64,000 nt of DNA. Source: Providencia stuartii. Lineage in GTDB: Bacteria > Pseudomonadota > Gammaproteobacteria > Enterobacterales > Enterobacteriaceae. The translations under genes were made by a program, and so were the position numbers. The notes under the pieces were generated by a model, which saw only the letters and a program-made list of their open reading frames with translations, made no database searches and was not told where the DNA came from. Positions within the stretch are counted from its first letter, which is position 1; each line of letters starts with the position of its first letter. The DNA is taken from the NCBI RefSeq assembly GCF_029277985.1, contig NZ_CP119546.1, positions 1,922,001 to 1,986,000 of the forward strand. Direction: 5' to 3'. Positions 54,049 to 63,320 of this stretch are shown one piece after another.

Positions 54049-54981
54049 ATGACACAATTTGCTATGGTTTTTCCCGGTCAGGGATCTCAGTCTCTTGGTA
54101 TGTTGTCTGCATTAGCGGCAGAAAGTCAGCTTGTAGAGCAAACATTCGCTGAGGCGTCTGAAGCATTAGGTTATGACCTCTGGGCACTTGTCCAGAATGG
54201 ACCAGAAGAAGAATTGAACAAAACATGGCAAACTCAGCCTGCTTTGTTAGCTGCATCTGTCGCTATCTTCCGCGTTTGGCAAGAAAAACAAGGGCCAATG
54301 CCTACAATGATGGCAGGGCATAGCTTAGGTGAGTATTCAGCGCTAGTGTGTGCTGGTGTCATCGATTTTAAAGCCGCTATTAAACTGGTTGAATTACGTG
54401 GTAAATTAATGCAAGAAGCGGTCCCAGAGGGAACCGGAGCCATGTATGCGATTATCGGTTTAGATAACGAATCTATTGAAAAAGCTTGTCAGGAAGCCGC
54501 ACAGGGTCAAGTTGTATCGCCTGTGAATTTTAACTCTCCGGGACAAGTCGTTATTGCAGGTGAAAAAGAGGCAGTAGAACGCGCGGGTGCAGCCTGTAAA
54601 GAAGCTGGGGCTAAACGTGCGTTGCCATTATCAGTCAGTGTTCCTTCGCATTGTGCGTTAATGAAACCAGCGGCTGAAAAATTAGCGGTTGCATTGCAAG
54701 ACATCACGTTTAATCAGCCAAATTTCCCCGTTATCAATAACGTTGATGTAAAAATTGAACAATCAGCTGAAAATATTCGTGATGCTTTGGTTCGTCAATT
54801 GTATAATCCGGTTCGTTGGACTGAAACTGTAGAATTAATGGCAGATCAAGGTATTGAACACCTTGTTGAAGTAGGCCCAGGTAAAGTGTTAACTGGTCTT
54901 ACCAAGCGTATTGTCTCTAATTTAACTGCCGTTGCAGCCAATGATCCTGTATCATTAGGCACTGCGTTAGAAAACCTCTGA
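54049..54981 (+). CDS. fabD: Malonyl-CoA:ACP transacylase (FabD)
   Basis: The 310-residue protein (309 in E. coli) starts MTQFAMVFPGQGSQSLGML and has the nucleophile Ser in GHSLGEYSAL, with the His in VPSHCALM. It moves malonyl from CoA to ACP. It follows fabH closely and precedes fabG by 7 bases. Confidence 0.97.
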   Translation: MTQFAMVFPGQGSQSLGMLSALAAESQLVEQTFAEASEALGYDLWALVQNGPEEELNKTWQTQPALLAASVAIFRVWQEKQGPMPTMMAGHSLGEYSALVCAGVIDFKAAIKLVELRGKLMQEAVPEGTGAMYAIIGLDNESIEKACQEAAQGQVVSPVNFNSPGQVVIAGEKEAVERAGAACKEAGAKRALPLSVSVPSHCALMKPAAEKLAVALQDITFNQPNFPVINNVDVKIEQSAENIRDALVRQLYNPVRWTETVELMADQGIEHLVEVGPGKVLTGLTKRIVSNLTAVAANDPVSLGTALENL

Positions 54982-54988
54982 GGACGAT

Positions 54989-55723
54989 ATGAGCTTTGAA
55001 GGAAAAATTGCACTGGTAACAGGCGCGAGTCGCGGTATTGGTAAAGCAATTGCTTTAACACTTGCTGCGCGTGGTGCGACTGTTATTGGTACAGCAACAA
55101 GCGATAAAGGAGCAGAAGCGATTTCTGCTTATTTAGATGGAAAAGGCAAAGGTTTTGCTCTGAATGTGACAGACCCTGCATCAATTGATGAAACCTTGAA
55201 TAATATTCGTCAACAATTTGGCGAAATTGATATACTGGTTAACAATGCAGGTATCACTCGTGATAACCTTTTGATGCGTATGAAAGATGATGAGTGGCAA
55301 GATATTATTGACACCAATCTATCATCCGTTTACCGTTTATCTAAATCCGTATTACGCGCCATGATGAAAAAACGTTGTGGGCGCATTATTTCAATCGCAT
55401 CTGTTGTGGGTGTGATGGGAAATGCGGGGCAGGCGAACTATGCAGCAGCGAAAGCTGGGCTAATTGGTTTTAGCAAATCATTAGCACGCGAGGTTGCTTC
55501 CCGTGGTATCACCGTCAACGTCGTTGCTCCTGGTTTTATTGAAACTGATATGACCAAAGCATTGACAGATGAACAGCGTGCAGGCATTTTATCTCAAGTT
55601 CCTGCCGATAGGCTGGGTGATGCGCAAGAAATTGCCAGTGCTGTAGCGTTTTTAGCTTCTGATGAAGCTGGTTACATCACAGGTGAAACATTACATGTCA
55701 ATGGCGGCATGTACATGATCTAA
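54989..55723 (+). CDS. fabG: 3-oxoacyl-ACP reductase (FabG)
   Basis: The 244-residue SDR enzyme (244 in E. coli) has the cofactor motif TGASRGIGKA, NNAGITRDN, the Ser of SIASVVG, and the catalytic YAAAKAG Tyr-Lys pair. NADPH-dependent reduction of 3-oxoacyl-ACP. It begins 7 bases after fabD. A large stem-loop follows before acpP. Confidence 0.97.
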   Translation: MSFEGKIALVTGASRGIGKAIALTLAARGATVIGTATSDKGAEAISAYLDGKGKGFALNVTDPASIDETLNNIRQQFGEIDILVNNAGITRDNLLMRMKDDEWQDIIDTNLSSVYRLSKSVLRAMMKKRCGRIISIASVVGVMGNAGQANYAAAKAGLIGFSKSLAREVASRGITVNVVAPGFIETDMTKALTDEQRAGILSQVPADRLGDAQEIASAVAFLASDEAGYITGETLHVNGGMYMI

Positions 55724-55731
55724 AGAAATGA

Positions 55732-55790
55732 TGGAACCATTTGCATTATTAGTGTTAATTAGCGCAAAATAATGCAAAATTTAGGTTCCA
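55732..55790 (+). promoter_or_regulatory. Stem-loop between fabG and acpP
   Basis: TGGAACC (55732-55738) pairs with GGTTCCA (55784-55790), and inside it TTGCATTATT (55741-55750) pairs with AATAATGCAA (55768-55777). The 17-bp two-part stem begins 9 bases after the fabG stop and should fold in RNA. It may block 3' exonucleases, be cut by RNase III or E, or act as partial terminator before the highly expressed acpP. Confidence 0.55.
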
Positions 55791-55878
55791 ACAGCCGGGA
55801 TTGGGTTGTATCTTTTCCTGTATTTTATAAACTACGAAAACCATCGCGAAAGCGAGTTTTGATAGGAATTTTAATAGT

Positions 55879-56115
55879 ATGAGCACTATCGAAGAACGCG
55901 TTAAGAAAATCATCGTTGAGCAACTGGGTGTTAAAGAGGAAGAAGTTGTAACAACAGCTTCGTTTGTTGATGACTTGGGCGCTGATTCTCTTGACACAGT
56001 TGAGCTGGTTATGGCTCTGGAAGAAGAGTTCGATATCGAAATCCCTGACGAAGAAGCTGAAAAGATCACAACAGTGCAGGCTGCGATTGACTACGTCGAG
56101 AACGCATCTAAGTAA
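55879..56115 (+). CDS. acpP: Acyl carrier protein
   Basis: The 78-residue acidic protein matches E. coli Acp[24 protein letters not shown] and the phosphopantetheine Ser in [12 protein letters not shown] (Ser37). It carries acyl chains for the fatty-acid synthase. Own promoter is likely in the 155-base gap after fabG. Confidence 0.98.
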   Translation: MSTIEERVKKIIVEQLGVKEEEVVTTASFVDDLGADSLDTVELVMALEEEFDIEIPDEEAEKITTVQAAIDYVENASK

Positions 56116-56132
56116 TTGTTTTAAAACTTATC

Positions 56133-56154
56133 TAGGCGGTCACTCGACCGCCTA
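56133..56154 (+). terminator. Hairpin after acpP
   Basis: TAGGCGGTC (56133-56141) pairs with GACCGCCTA (56146-56154) around a 4-base loop. The T tract is weak, so it may attenuate rather than end transcription into fabF. Confidence 0.6.
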
Positions 56155-56193
56155 TGTTTCTTTGGTAACTTTTTCCCTCCTTGGAGGATATAC

Positions 56194-57444
56194 GTGTCTA
56201 AGCGTCGTGTAGTCGTAACTGGACTGGGCATGTTATCTCCTGTCGGCAATACAGTTGAATCATCATGGAAAGCTGTTTGTGACGGACAGAGTGGTATCAG
56301 CCTCATCGAACATTTTGATACTACAAACCATGCAACTAAATTTGCTGGTGTAGTGAAAGATTTCAATTACGAAGATTATGGTATCTCCCGCAAAGAAGCA
56401 CGGAAGATGGACCCATTCATCCAGTATGGTATCGCTGCTGGCTATCAAGCCATCAAAGATGCAGGTCTGGAAGTAACAGAAGCCAATGCTACTCGTATCG
56501 GTTTGGCGATTGGTTCTGGTATTGGTGGTCTAGGCTTAATTCAAGAGAACTGTGAAGCACTACAACACGGCGGTCCTCGTAAAGTTAGCCCATTTTTCGT
56601 TCCTTCTACGATCATTAACATGGTCGCAGGTCATCTGAGCATTATGTACGGTTTCCGTGGCCCAAGTATTTCTATTGCCACTGCTTGTACCTCAGGTGTG
56701 CACAATATCGGTCATGCGGCTCGTATGATCGCTTATGGTGATGCGGATGTTATGCTCGCAGGTGGCGCTGAAAAAGCAACAACACCATTAGGTGTTGCTG
56801 GTTTTGGTGCTGCGCGTGCTCTTTCTACTCGTAATGATGACCCACAAGCAGCTAGCCGCCCATGGGATAAAGACCGTGATGGTTTTGTGCTGGGAGATGG
56901 TGCGGGTATTATCATTCTTGAAGAGTATGAGCACGCTAAAGCACGTGGTGCTAAAATCTATGCAGAAGTCTCTGGCTTCGGCATGAGTAGTGATGCCTAT
57001 CATATGACATCACCTCCTGAAAATGGAGAAGGTGCAGCGTTGGCGATGATGAATGCTCTGCACGATGCTGGAATTGAAGCAAACGACGTGGGCTATATCA
57101 ATGCTCATGGGACTTCAACGCCAGCGGGTGACTTAGCTGAAGCCCAAGCCGTTGTATCTGTCTTTGGTGAAGACACTAACGTACTGGTTAGCTCAACCAA
57201 ATCGATGACTGGTCACCTATTAGGTGCAGCTGGCGCGATTGAGTCTATCTTTACGATCTTATCATTGGCTGATCAGATTGTTCCGCCAACGATTAATCTG
57301 GAAAACCCAGATGAAGCCTGCAAACTGGATTTCGTTCCAGGTGAAGCAAGAAAAGTGGAAAACATGGAGTATGCTCTGTGTAATTCATTTGGTTTCGGCG
57401 GCACCAATGGCTCATTAATTTTCCGTCGTTATCACCAAGAGTAA
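56194..57444 (+). CDS. fabF: Beta-ketoacyl-ACP synthase II (FabF)
   Basis: The 416-residue thiolase-fold enzyme starts at GTG 56194 (as in E. coli). The catalytic Cys is in [11 protein letters not shown], the His residues in [11 protein letters not shown] and [14 protein letters not shown]. It elongates fatty acids and sets membrane unsaturation with temperature. GGAGG lies upstream. The terminator at 57490 separates it from pabC. Confidence 0.97.
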   Translation: MSKRRVVVTGLGMLSPVGNTVESSWKAVCDGQSGISLIEHFDTTNHATKFAGVVKDFNYEDYGISRKEARKMDPFIQYGIAAGYQAIKDAGLEVTEANATRIGLAIGSGIGGLGLIQENCEALQHGGPRKVSPFFVPSTIINMVAGHLSIMYGFRGPSISIATACTSGVHNIGHAARMIAYGDADVMLAGGAEKATTPLGVAGFGAARALSTRNDDPQAASRPWDKDRDGFVLGDGAGIIILEEYEHAKARGAKIYAEVSGFGMSSDAYHMTSPPENGEGAALAMMNALHDAGIEANDVGYINAHGTSTPAGDLAEAQAVVSVFGEDTNVLVSSTKSMTGHLLGAAGAIESIFTILSLADQIVPPTINLENPDEACKLDFVPGEARKVENMEYALCNSFGFGGTNGSLIFRRYHQE

Positions 57445-57489
57445 ATTAATCTAACATTATTGCCTTATTATTAGCGCTATAATGTATTT

Positions 57490-57524
57490 AAAGCCCCAGT
57501 ATGTTCCATACAGGGGCTTTTCTT
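57490..57524 (+). terminator. Terminator of fabF
   Basis: AAAGCCCC (57490-57497) pairs with GGGGCTTT (57513-57520), with an inner GTATG / CATAC stem, followed by TTCTTTT. Confidence 0.8.
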
Positions 57525-57617
57525 TTATTGTCATTTTGCAGTCTCAGTCAGTTTAGTTTATGATAATAAACATCCTGTTACTGACTGATTTATCAGCCAT
57601 TATTATAAGAATTATCA

Positions 57618-58448
57618 ATGTCATATTGGGTTAATGGAATTGCATGCCGTCATATTGATGTTTCTGATCGCGCTGTGCAATTTGGTGATGGCTGCTTTAC
57701 GACGATTCATGTGTTTAATCAGCAGCCCAAAATGCTTGAGCACCATATTAGGCGCTTAATGCAGGATAGCGCTCGTCTCAAGTTACCTCAACCTGATTGG
57801 CAACGTCTGCAAGAGCAAATTCTCGCCATTTGTCAGCAACAAAGTCATGATGAATGGGTACTCAAAGTGATCATGAGTCGTGGTACAGGTGGCCGAGGCT
57901 ATAGTTCTTTGGGTTTCAATCAACCAACAGTGATTATGTCGATAGCGCCTTTCCCTTTGCATTATCAAGCATTGCAGAAATCGGGTATTCACTTGATGTT
58001 GAGCAGTGTGCCGATCAGCAAGAACCCATATTTAGCCGGCATTAAGCATCTCAATCGTCTCGAACAGATCTTAATTCGTCAGGAAATTGATGAAGCTCAA
58101 GCGGATGAAGCATTAGTTGTTGATTCAGATGGTATTTTGATTGAATGTTGCAGTGCAAATCTCTTTTGGCGCAAAGGTGAAACAGTATTTACTCCAAACT
58201 TAACGTTTTCAGGGGTAAATGGATTAATGAGACAAAAGATTATAGCGCTTTTAGCAACCAGTCAGTACGATCTACAAGAAGTTGAACGATTCCCTGAAGT
58301 TTTAGGATGTTGTGATGAGGTGTTTATTTGTAATGCTTTGATGCCGATATTACCGGTTGCGACGATCAACTTAGGTAAAAACAAGCCTCTCTGGCAATAT
58401 TCCTCTAGAGAATTATTTGAATATTTGTTGTTACGTTGCCAAATTTAG
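57618..58448 (+). CDS. pabC: Aminodeoxychorismate lyase (PabC)
   Basis: The 276-residue class IV PLP enzyme (269 in E. coli) makes p-aminobenzoate from aminodeoxychorismate for folate. Visible are VSDRAVQFGDGCFTTIHV, the PLP Lys region in GIKHLNRLEQILIRQE, and the IECCSANLFWRKG motif. It begins the pabC-mltG-tmk-holB-ycfH run. Confidence 0.95.
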   Translation: MSYWVNGIACRHIDVSDRAVQFGDGCFTTIHVFNQQPKMLEHHIRRLMQDSARLKLPQPDWQRLQEQILAICQQQSHDEWVLKVIMSRGTGGRGYSSLGFNQPTVIMSIAPFPLHYQALQKSGIHLMLSSVPISKNPYLAGIKHLNRLEQILIRQEIDEAQADEALVVDSDGILIECCSANLFWRKGETVFTPNLTFSGVNGLMRQKIIALLATSQYDLQEVERFPEVLGCCDEVFICNALMPILPVATINLGKNKPLWQYSSRELFEYLLLRCQI

Positions 58449-58467
58449 TCACAGAAATGGTTGATGA

Positions 58468-59496
58468 ATGAAACTAGCTAAAAAAATATTTATTGCAGCG
58501 GTCGCGATTGTGTTGATTGCAGGAAGTGTAGCCTACGTCTTGTATCAACAAGTTTTAAACTACGCGAAAGAACCGCTTAATTTAACCCAAGAAAAAATTT
58601 TTACCGTGCCATCGGGAACGGGGCGTGTTGCGCTTGAGGGTTTATTAGTTAATCAAAACATCATTAATCAAACTGATAAATTCCAATGGCTGTTAAAGTT
58701 TCGTCCCGAGTTAGCCAAAATGAAAGCAGGAACATACCGCTTGCAGCCGAATATGGATATTGAACAGATGTTGGCATTAATTGCGAGTGGTAAAGAAGCA
58801 CAGTTTTCTATCCGTTTTGTTGAAGGTTATCGTTTATCCGATTGGACGAATATTTTACTTGATGCGCCTTATTTGCAGCATGAGATTGAAGGAAAAACCC
58901 CGACTGAGTTATATGCACTGATTGGCTTTGATGGCGATACAACTCTGGAAGGTTGGTTATATCCGGATACTTATTTGTATACCGCGGGAACACGCGATGT
59001 CGATATTTTGAAACGAGCTCATCAACAGATGAAAAAAAATGTCGAGGAGATATGGCAGGGACGTGATAAAGATCTGCCTTATAAAAATGCTTATGAGATG
59101 TTGATCATGGCATCAATTATTGAAAAAGAAACCGGCGTCGATAGTGAAAGAAATCAAGTCGCTTCAGTGTTTGTGAACCGATTGAAAAAAAATATGCGTT
59201 TACAAACCGACCCAACGGTAATTTATGGTTTAGGTGATAAGTATCAGGGGAAAATTTATCGTAGTGATTTAGATAACTATACGCCATACAACACTTACCG
59301 TATTGATGGGCTACCTCCAACACCGATCGCAATGCCGAGCCTTGCATCGATTAAAGCAGCAGCCCATCCGGCTAAAACGGATTATTTATACTTTGTTGCA
59401 GATGGTACTGGTGGTCACACATTCAGCCGTACGCTGAATGACCATAATCGTGCAGTCAAAGTGTATCGAAAAATTGAAAAACAGAATGATAAGTAA
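58468..59496 (+). CDS. mltG: Endolytic transglycosylase MltG
   Basis: The 342-residue inner-membrane protein (340 in E. coli) has one N-terminal helix ([20 protein letters not shown]) and a YceG domain with catalytic Glu in [25 protein letters not shown]. It cuts nascent glycan strands and sets glycan length. tmk begins 1 base after its stop. Confidence 0.95.
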   Translation: MKLAKKIFIAAVAIVLIAGSVAYVLYQQVLNYAKEPLNLTQEKIFTVPSGTGRVALEGLLVNQNIINQTDKFQWLLKFRPELAKMKAGTYRLQPNMDIEQMLALIASGKEAQFSIRFVEGYRLSDWTNILLDAPYLQHEIEGKTPTELYALIGFDGDTTLEGWLYPDTYLYTAGTRDVDILKRAHQQMKKNVEEIWQGRDKDLPYKNAYEMLIMASIIEKETGVDSERNQVASVFVNRLKKNMRLQTDPTVIYGLGDKYQGKIYRSDLDNYTPYNTYRIDGLPPTPIAMPSLASIKAAAHPAKTDYLYFVADGTGGHTFSRTLNDHNRAVKVYRKIEKQNDK

Positions 59497-59497
59497 A

Positions 59498-60124
59498 ATG
59501 AAAAATGCCTATATTGTCATTGAAGGATTAGAGGGAGCAGGGAAAACAACGGCGATTAAAACTGTTGTTGAAACTTTAAACCAAGCGGGTATTCAAGATA
59601 TTGCTTTTACGCGTGAGCCGGGGGGAACGCCGTTAGCAGAAAAATTACGCGAATTGATCAAGCAAGGAATCAGTGGTGAGAAAGTGACCGATACTGCGGA
59701 GCTGCTTATGCTGTATGCAGCACGTGTTCAATTGGTTGAAAATGTCATCAAACCCGCCCTCGCCGCGGGCAAATGGGTTGTTGGGGATAGGCATGATTTA
59801 TCTTCCCAAGCTTATCAAGGCGGGGGGAGAGGGATTGATCGCGAATTGATGCAATCCTTGCGTGATTTGGTGTTAGGGGAGTTTAAACCTGCTTTAACCT
59901 TATATTTAGATTTACCACCAGAACTTGGTTTACAACGCGCTCGGGCGCGTGGTGAGTTGGATAGGATTGAACAAGAATCCTTGGCATTTTTCGAGCGTAC
60001 TCGTGCTCGTTATCTTGAATTAGCCGCAACAGACGAAACCATTTTGACGATCGATGCCAGCCAAAATATTGAACAAGTACAACAAGATATTCGCCAAACA
60101 CTCCAGCAGTGGTTGGCGAAGTAA
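59498..60124 (+). CDS. tmk: Thymidylate kinase
   Basis: The 208-residue P-loop kinase (213 in E. coli) has [13 protein letters not shown], the dTMP-binding [30 protein letters not shown], and a lid with Arg residues ([13 protein letters not shown]). It makes dTDP from dTMP. The ATG at 59498 is preferred; an ATG at 59486 overlaps mltG. holB follows by 9 bases. Confidence 0.96.
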   Translation: MKNAYIVIEGLEGAGKTTAIKTVVETLNQAGIQDIAFTREPGGTPLAEKLRELIKQGISGEKVTDTAELLMLYAARVQLVENVIKPALAAGKWVVGDRHDLSSQAYQGGGRGIDRELMQSLRDLVLGEFKPALTLYLDLPPELGLQRARARGELDRIEQESLAFFERTRARYLELAATDETILTIDASQNIEQVQQDIRQTLQQWLAK

Positions 60125-60133
60125 GGTGAGAAA

Positions 60134-61126
60134 ATGAACTGGTACCCTTGGTTGAATGAAACTTATCGTCAAGTGATAACGTCCTATCAGCAAGGCCGTG
60201 GGCACCATGCATTATTGTTGCATTCACTATCTGGTAATGGTGTGGAGGCGCTATGTTATGGGATCAGCCGCTGGTTAATTTGCCAAAACACCGACGGTCT
60301 AAAAAGTTGTGGTCAATGTCATAGCTGCCAGCTGATGTTGGCCGGTACACACCCTGATTACCATGTATTAGAACCTGAAAAAGGTAAAACCACCGTCAGT
60401 GTAGATGCAGTAAGGAAACTGACGGAAACCTTAAGTGGCTATGCCCAGCAAAATGGGGCGAAAGTTGCTTATATTCCGCGTGCTGAAGCGTTAACCGATG
60501 CGGCGGCAAATGCCTTATTAAAAACGTTAGAAGAGCCAACACAACAGACTTATTTTTTATTAGGCTGTGAAAAGCGAGAAAATTTACTCGCGACACTCCG
60601 TAGCCGCTGTTTATATACTTATTTGTCGCCTCCAGAGTTGCAGACGGCATGGTATTGGTTACAAAAACACATTGCAGGCGTTAACTATAATGATGCATTG
60701 ACCGCATTAAAGCTCTGCCAAGGGGCGCCAGTAGCGGCGATGTCACTGTTGCAGCCTGAAAATTGGCAGCAGCGTCATGCTTTGTGTCAAGGGCTAGCCC
60801 ATGCAATGCAGCATAATGATATGTTGTCTCTGTTATCTGTCATGAATAATGATAAGGCCACTGAATTGATTGGCTGGTTGCTCGGATTGTTAACCGATAG
60901 CATGAAATTACAACAACAAGCTGCACAATTCTGTTTAAATCAGGATCAGTTGCCTCTCATTAGTGTGCTCGCGTCACGAATGACCTATACGCAATTGTTT
61001 AACGTTTATGAAGCTTGGCAACAATGCCGCCACCAATTGATGACAGTGCCTGCACTGAATCAAGAGTTACTTTTAACCAATCAGTTATTACAATGGGAAG
61101 CATTAATTGCGACTCTAACACGATGA
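60134..61126 (+). CDS. holB: DNA polymerase III delta' subunit (HolB)
   Basis: The 330-residue AAA+ clamp-loader subunit (334 in E. coli) has the zinc motif SCGQCHSCQLMLAGTHPDY, sensor region and the SRC motif in LRSRCLYTYL. It helps load the beta clamp on DNA. Weakly conserved Walker A, as in all delta' subunits. Continues the tmk operon; ycfH follows by 13 bases. Confidence 0.95.
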   Translation: MNWYPWLNETYRQVITSYQQGRGHHALLLHSLSGNGVEALCYGISRWLICQNTDGLKSCGQCHSCQLMLAGTHPDYHVLEPEKGKTTVSVDAVRKLTETLSGYAQQNGAKVAYIPRAEALTDAAANALLKTLEEPTQQTYFLLGCEKRENLLATLRSRCLYTYLSPPELQTAWYWLQKHIAGVNYNDALTALKLCQGAPVAAMSLLQPENWQQRHALCQGLAHAMQHNDMLSLLSVMNNDKATELIGWLLGLLTDSMKLQQQAAQFCLNQDQLPLISVLASRMTYTQLFNVYEAWQQCRHQLMTVPALNQELLLTNQLLQWEALIATLTR

Positions 61127-61139
61127 AAAAGAGTGAAAT

Positions 61140-61931
61140 ATGTTTGTAGTTGATTCACACTGCCATCTCGATTGCCTTGATTATGAAAAATTACATACAG
61201 GTGTCGATGATGTTATCGCAAAAGCATCGCAGCGCGATGTGGGTTTTATGTTGGCGGTTGCCACAACGCTACATGGGTTTGATAGTATGAAAACCCTGAT
61301 AGGCAAACGAGATAATGTTGCATTTTCTTGTGGGATCCATCCGCTTAATTTAGATGAAGGCTATGATTTTGAGCGTTTAGCACAGTTAGCGGCAGGGAAG
61401 GAAGTGGTTGCGTTAGGGGAAACGGGACTCGACTATTATTACCAAAAAGAAAATGCGGCACTGCAACAGGAGTCTTTCCGTCAGCACATTCGCATTGGTC
61501 GTCAGGTAAATAAACCGGTCATTGTACATACTCGGGATGCACGAGACGATACTTTGGCCATTTTGCGTGAAGAGAATGTGACTGATTGTGGCGGTGTATT
61601 ACACTGTTTTACCGAAGATAAAGACACCGCGAAACAATTACTCGACCTTGGGATGTACATCTCTTTTTCTGGTATTGTGACTTTTCGTAATGCAGAACAA
61701 ATTCGTGAAGCAGCAAGAATTGTTCCTTTAGATAGGATCTTGGTCGAAACGGATTCACCTTATTTGGCACCGGTTCCTCATCGTGGTAAAGAGAATCAAC
61801 CGGCCTATGTCCGTGATGTAGCAGAATATATGGCTGTTCTCAAAGGGGTTAGCCCAGAAGAAATGGCGCGTATTACCACTGAAAACTTTAACCGCCTCTT
61901 TCATTTGAATGTCGGCGATAACAACGCGTAA
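61140..61931 (+). CDS. ycfH: TatD-family metal hydrolase YcfH
   Basis: The 263-residue TIM-barrel hydrolase (265 in E. coli) carries metal ligands in DSHCHLDCL, GETGLDYYY, PVIVHTRDARDD, HCFTEDKD and ETDSPYLAP. TatD proteins act as nucleases or quality-control hydrolases; the role of YcfH is not established. In E. coli ptsG and fhuE follow; here hinT does, after only 28 bases. Confidence 0.94.
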   Translation: MFVVDSHCHLDCLDYEKLHTGVDDVIAKASQRDVGFMLAVATTLHGFDSMKTLIGKRDNVAFSCGIHPLNLDEGYDFERLAQLAAGKEVVALGETGLDYYYQKENAALQQESFRQHIRIGRQVNKPVIVHTRDARDDTLAILREENVTDCGGVLHCFTEDKDTAKQLLDLGMYISFSGIVTFRNAEQIREAARIVPLDRILVETDSPYLAPVPHRGKENQPAYVRDVAEYMAVLKGVSPEEMARITTENFNRLFHLNVGDNNA

Positions 61932-61959
61932 TTATTAGTCAATATTAAAGGAAGTTGAA

Positions 61960-62310
61960 ATGGCAGAAGAAACAATTTTCAGTAAGATCATTCGACGTGA
62001 AATCCCTGCTGATATCGTTTATCAGGATGAGCTTGTTACCGCATTTCGTGATATCTCGCCGCAAGCGCCTTCACATATTCTTATTATTCCAAATAAATTA
62101 ATTCCAACAGTGAATGATGTAGCTGCGGAAGATGAACAGGTATTAGGACGTTTATTTATCGTTGCAGCAAAAATAGCTCAGCAAGAAGGCATTGCTGAGA
62201 GTGGCTATCGCTTAATCATGAATTGTAATAAAGATTCCGGACAGGAAGTGTTTCATATTCATATGCACTTAGTTGGTGGTCGCCCTCTAGGTCCATTACT
62301 CGCCAAATAA
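61960..62310 (+). CDS. hinT: HIT-family phosphoramidase HinT
   Basis: The 116-residue HIT protein (119 in E. coli) has [19 protein letters not shown] and the catalytic His triad in [15 protein letters not shown]. It hydrolyses purine nucleoside phosphoramidates. It starts a run with ycfL, lpoB and thiK, whose junctions are tight. Confidence 0.96.
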   Translation: MAEETIFSKIIRREIPADIVYQDELVTAFRDISPQAPSHILIIPNKLIPTVNDVAAEDEQVLGRLFIVAAKIAQQEGIAESGYRLIMNCNKDSGQEVFHIHMHLVGGRPLGPLLAK

Positions 62311-62319
62311 GGCAATGAC

Positions 62320-62736
62320 GTGAAGAAAGTCGAATATGTACTAATACGTGTGTTGGCGCTCAGTATGGTGGTCTTTTCACTGAGCGGCTGCCTGTGGGGA
62401 AAAAATGATGGCTTGGTATTTAATGAACAGCAACGTGTCATTATGGAGCCCTCGGTTTTAGCGCATGGCATTATCGTAGAACAACCCGTAGTGAGTGTTG
62501 AAAACTATGCGACAGTGGCTAAAGTCAATATGAGTAACAGTCAATCCGAGGCGGTGACCATCATGTACCGCCTTTATTGGTATGATAATAACGGCTTAAA
62601 AATAGCGACAACGCATGATATACAGCAAACAATACCTGCCAATTTATCTATTAGTGTTAGTAATCAAAGTACTTCATCACTGGCGCGTAATGTACGTATT
62701 TATGTCTTCTTACCGAAAACGCTTGGAGAAAAATAA
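62320..62736 (+). CDS. ycfL: YcfL-family lipoprotein (DUF1425)
   Basis: The 138-residue protein starts at GTG 62320 (10 bases after hinT). A lipoprotein signal ends at LSGC (C24). The rest has the DUF1425 pattern, with a beta-rich domain. Its role is unknown. Its stop (TAA) overlaps the lpoB start (ATAATG), indicating coupling. Confidence 0.9.
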   Translation: MKKVEYVLIRVLALSMVVFSLSGCLWGKNDGLVFNEQQRVIMEPSVLAHGIIVEQPVVSVENYATVAKVNMSNSQSEAVTIMYRLYWYDNNGLKIATTHDIQQTIPANLSISVSNQSTSSLARNVRIYVFLPKTLGEK

Positions 62737-63320
62737 TGAAACGTATCCTATTTGTTGCAGCGGCAGCGATGATATTGGCAGGGTGTCCTTCTTTTCAATC
62801 AGAAAGACCAAAAACACCACCGCCTGTTGTACCGGTTGAACCCGTAGAGCCGACTGAACCAGTCACACCGCCACCAATCGATAAGGTCCCTACGCCACCT
62901 AAACAAAAAACGACGGACTGGTCTGCGGCGGTATCACCATTGGTGAGTGAAATGTCTGGAGCAAGCGGTATTGAAAGTGGCAAAGTATTGTTAGTCGATT
63001 CAGTCAAAAACAACACAAATGGTTCATTTTCCGTGCAAAACGCAACCTCAGCGATTGTAAAAGCGGTTGATAGTAGTCACCTTTTTAAAGTTGTTCCTCA
63101 AGATGTTGTGAATACAGCACGTAAAACGTTAGGTCTATCACAAGATGATAGCTTAGTCACGCGCAGTAAGGCGATTGGGCTGGGGCGCTATGTGCAAGCA
63201 GACTATGTGTTGTACAGTGTAATTTCAGGCTCAAATAAGCAACGTGATATTGAAATGCAGCTTATGGCAGTACAAAGCGGTGAGATTATTTGGTCAGGAA
63301 AAAACGATATTGACCAATAA
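62736..63320 (+). CDS. lpoB: PBP1B activator lipoprotein LpoB
   Basis: The 194-residue outer-membrane lipoprotein has the lipobox LAGC (C16), a Pro/Val-rich linker (TPPPVVPVEPVEPTEPVTPP, about residues 27-46) that spans the periplasm, and a globular domain. It stimulates PBP1B. E. coli LpoB has 213 residues; the linker here is shorter. The thiK start overlaps the end by 11 bases. Confidence 0.95.
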   Translation: MKRILFVAAAAMILAGCPSFQSERPKTPPPVVPVEPVEPTEPVTPPPIDKVPTPPKQKTTDWSAAVSPLVSEMSGASGIESGKVLLVDSVKNNTNGSFSVQNATSAIVKAVDSSHLFKVVPQDVVNTARKTLGLSQDDSLVTRSKAIGLGRYVQADYVLYSVISGSNKQRDIEMQLMAVQSGEIIWSGKNDIDQ

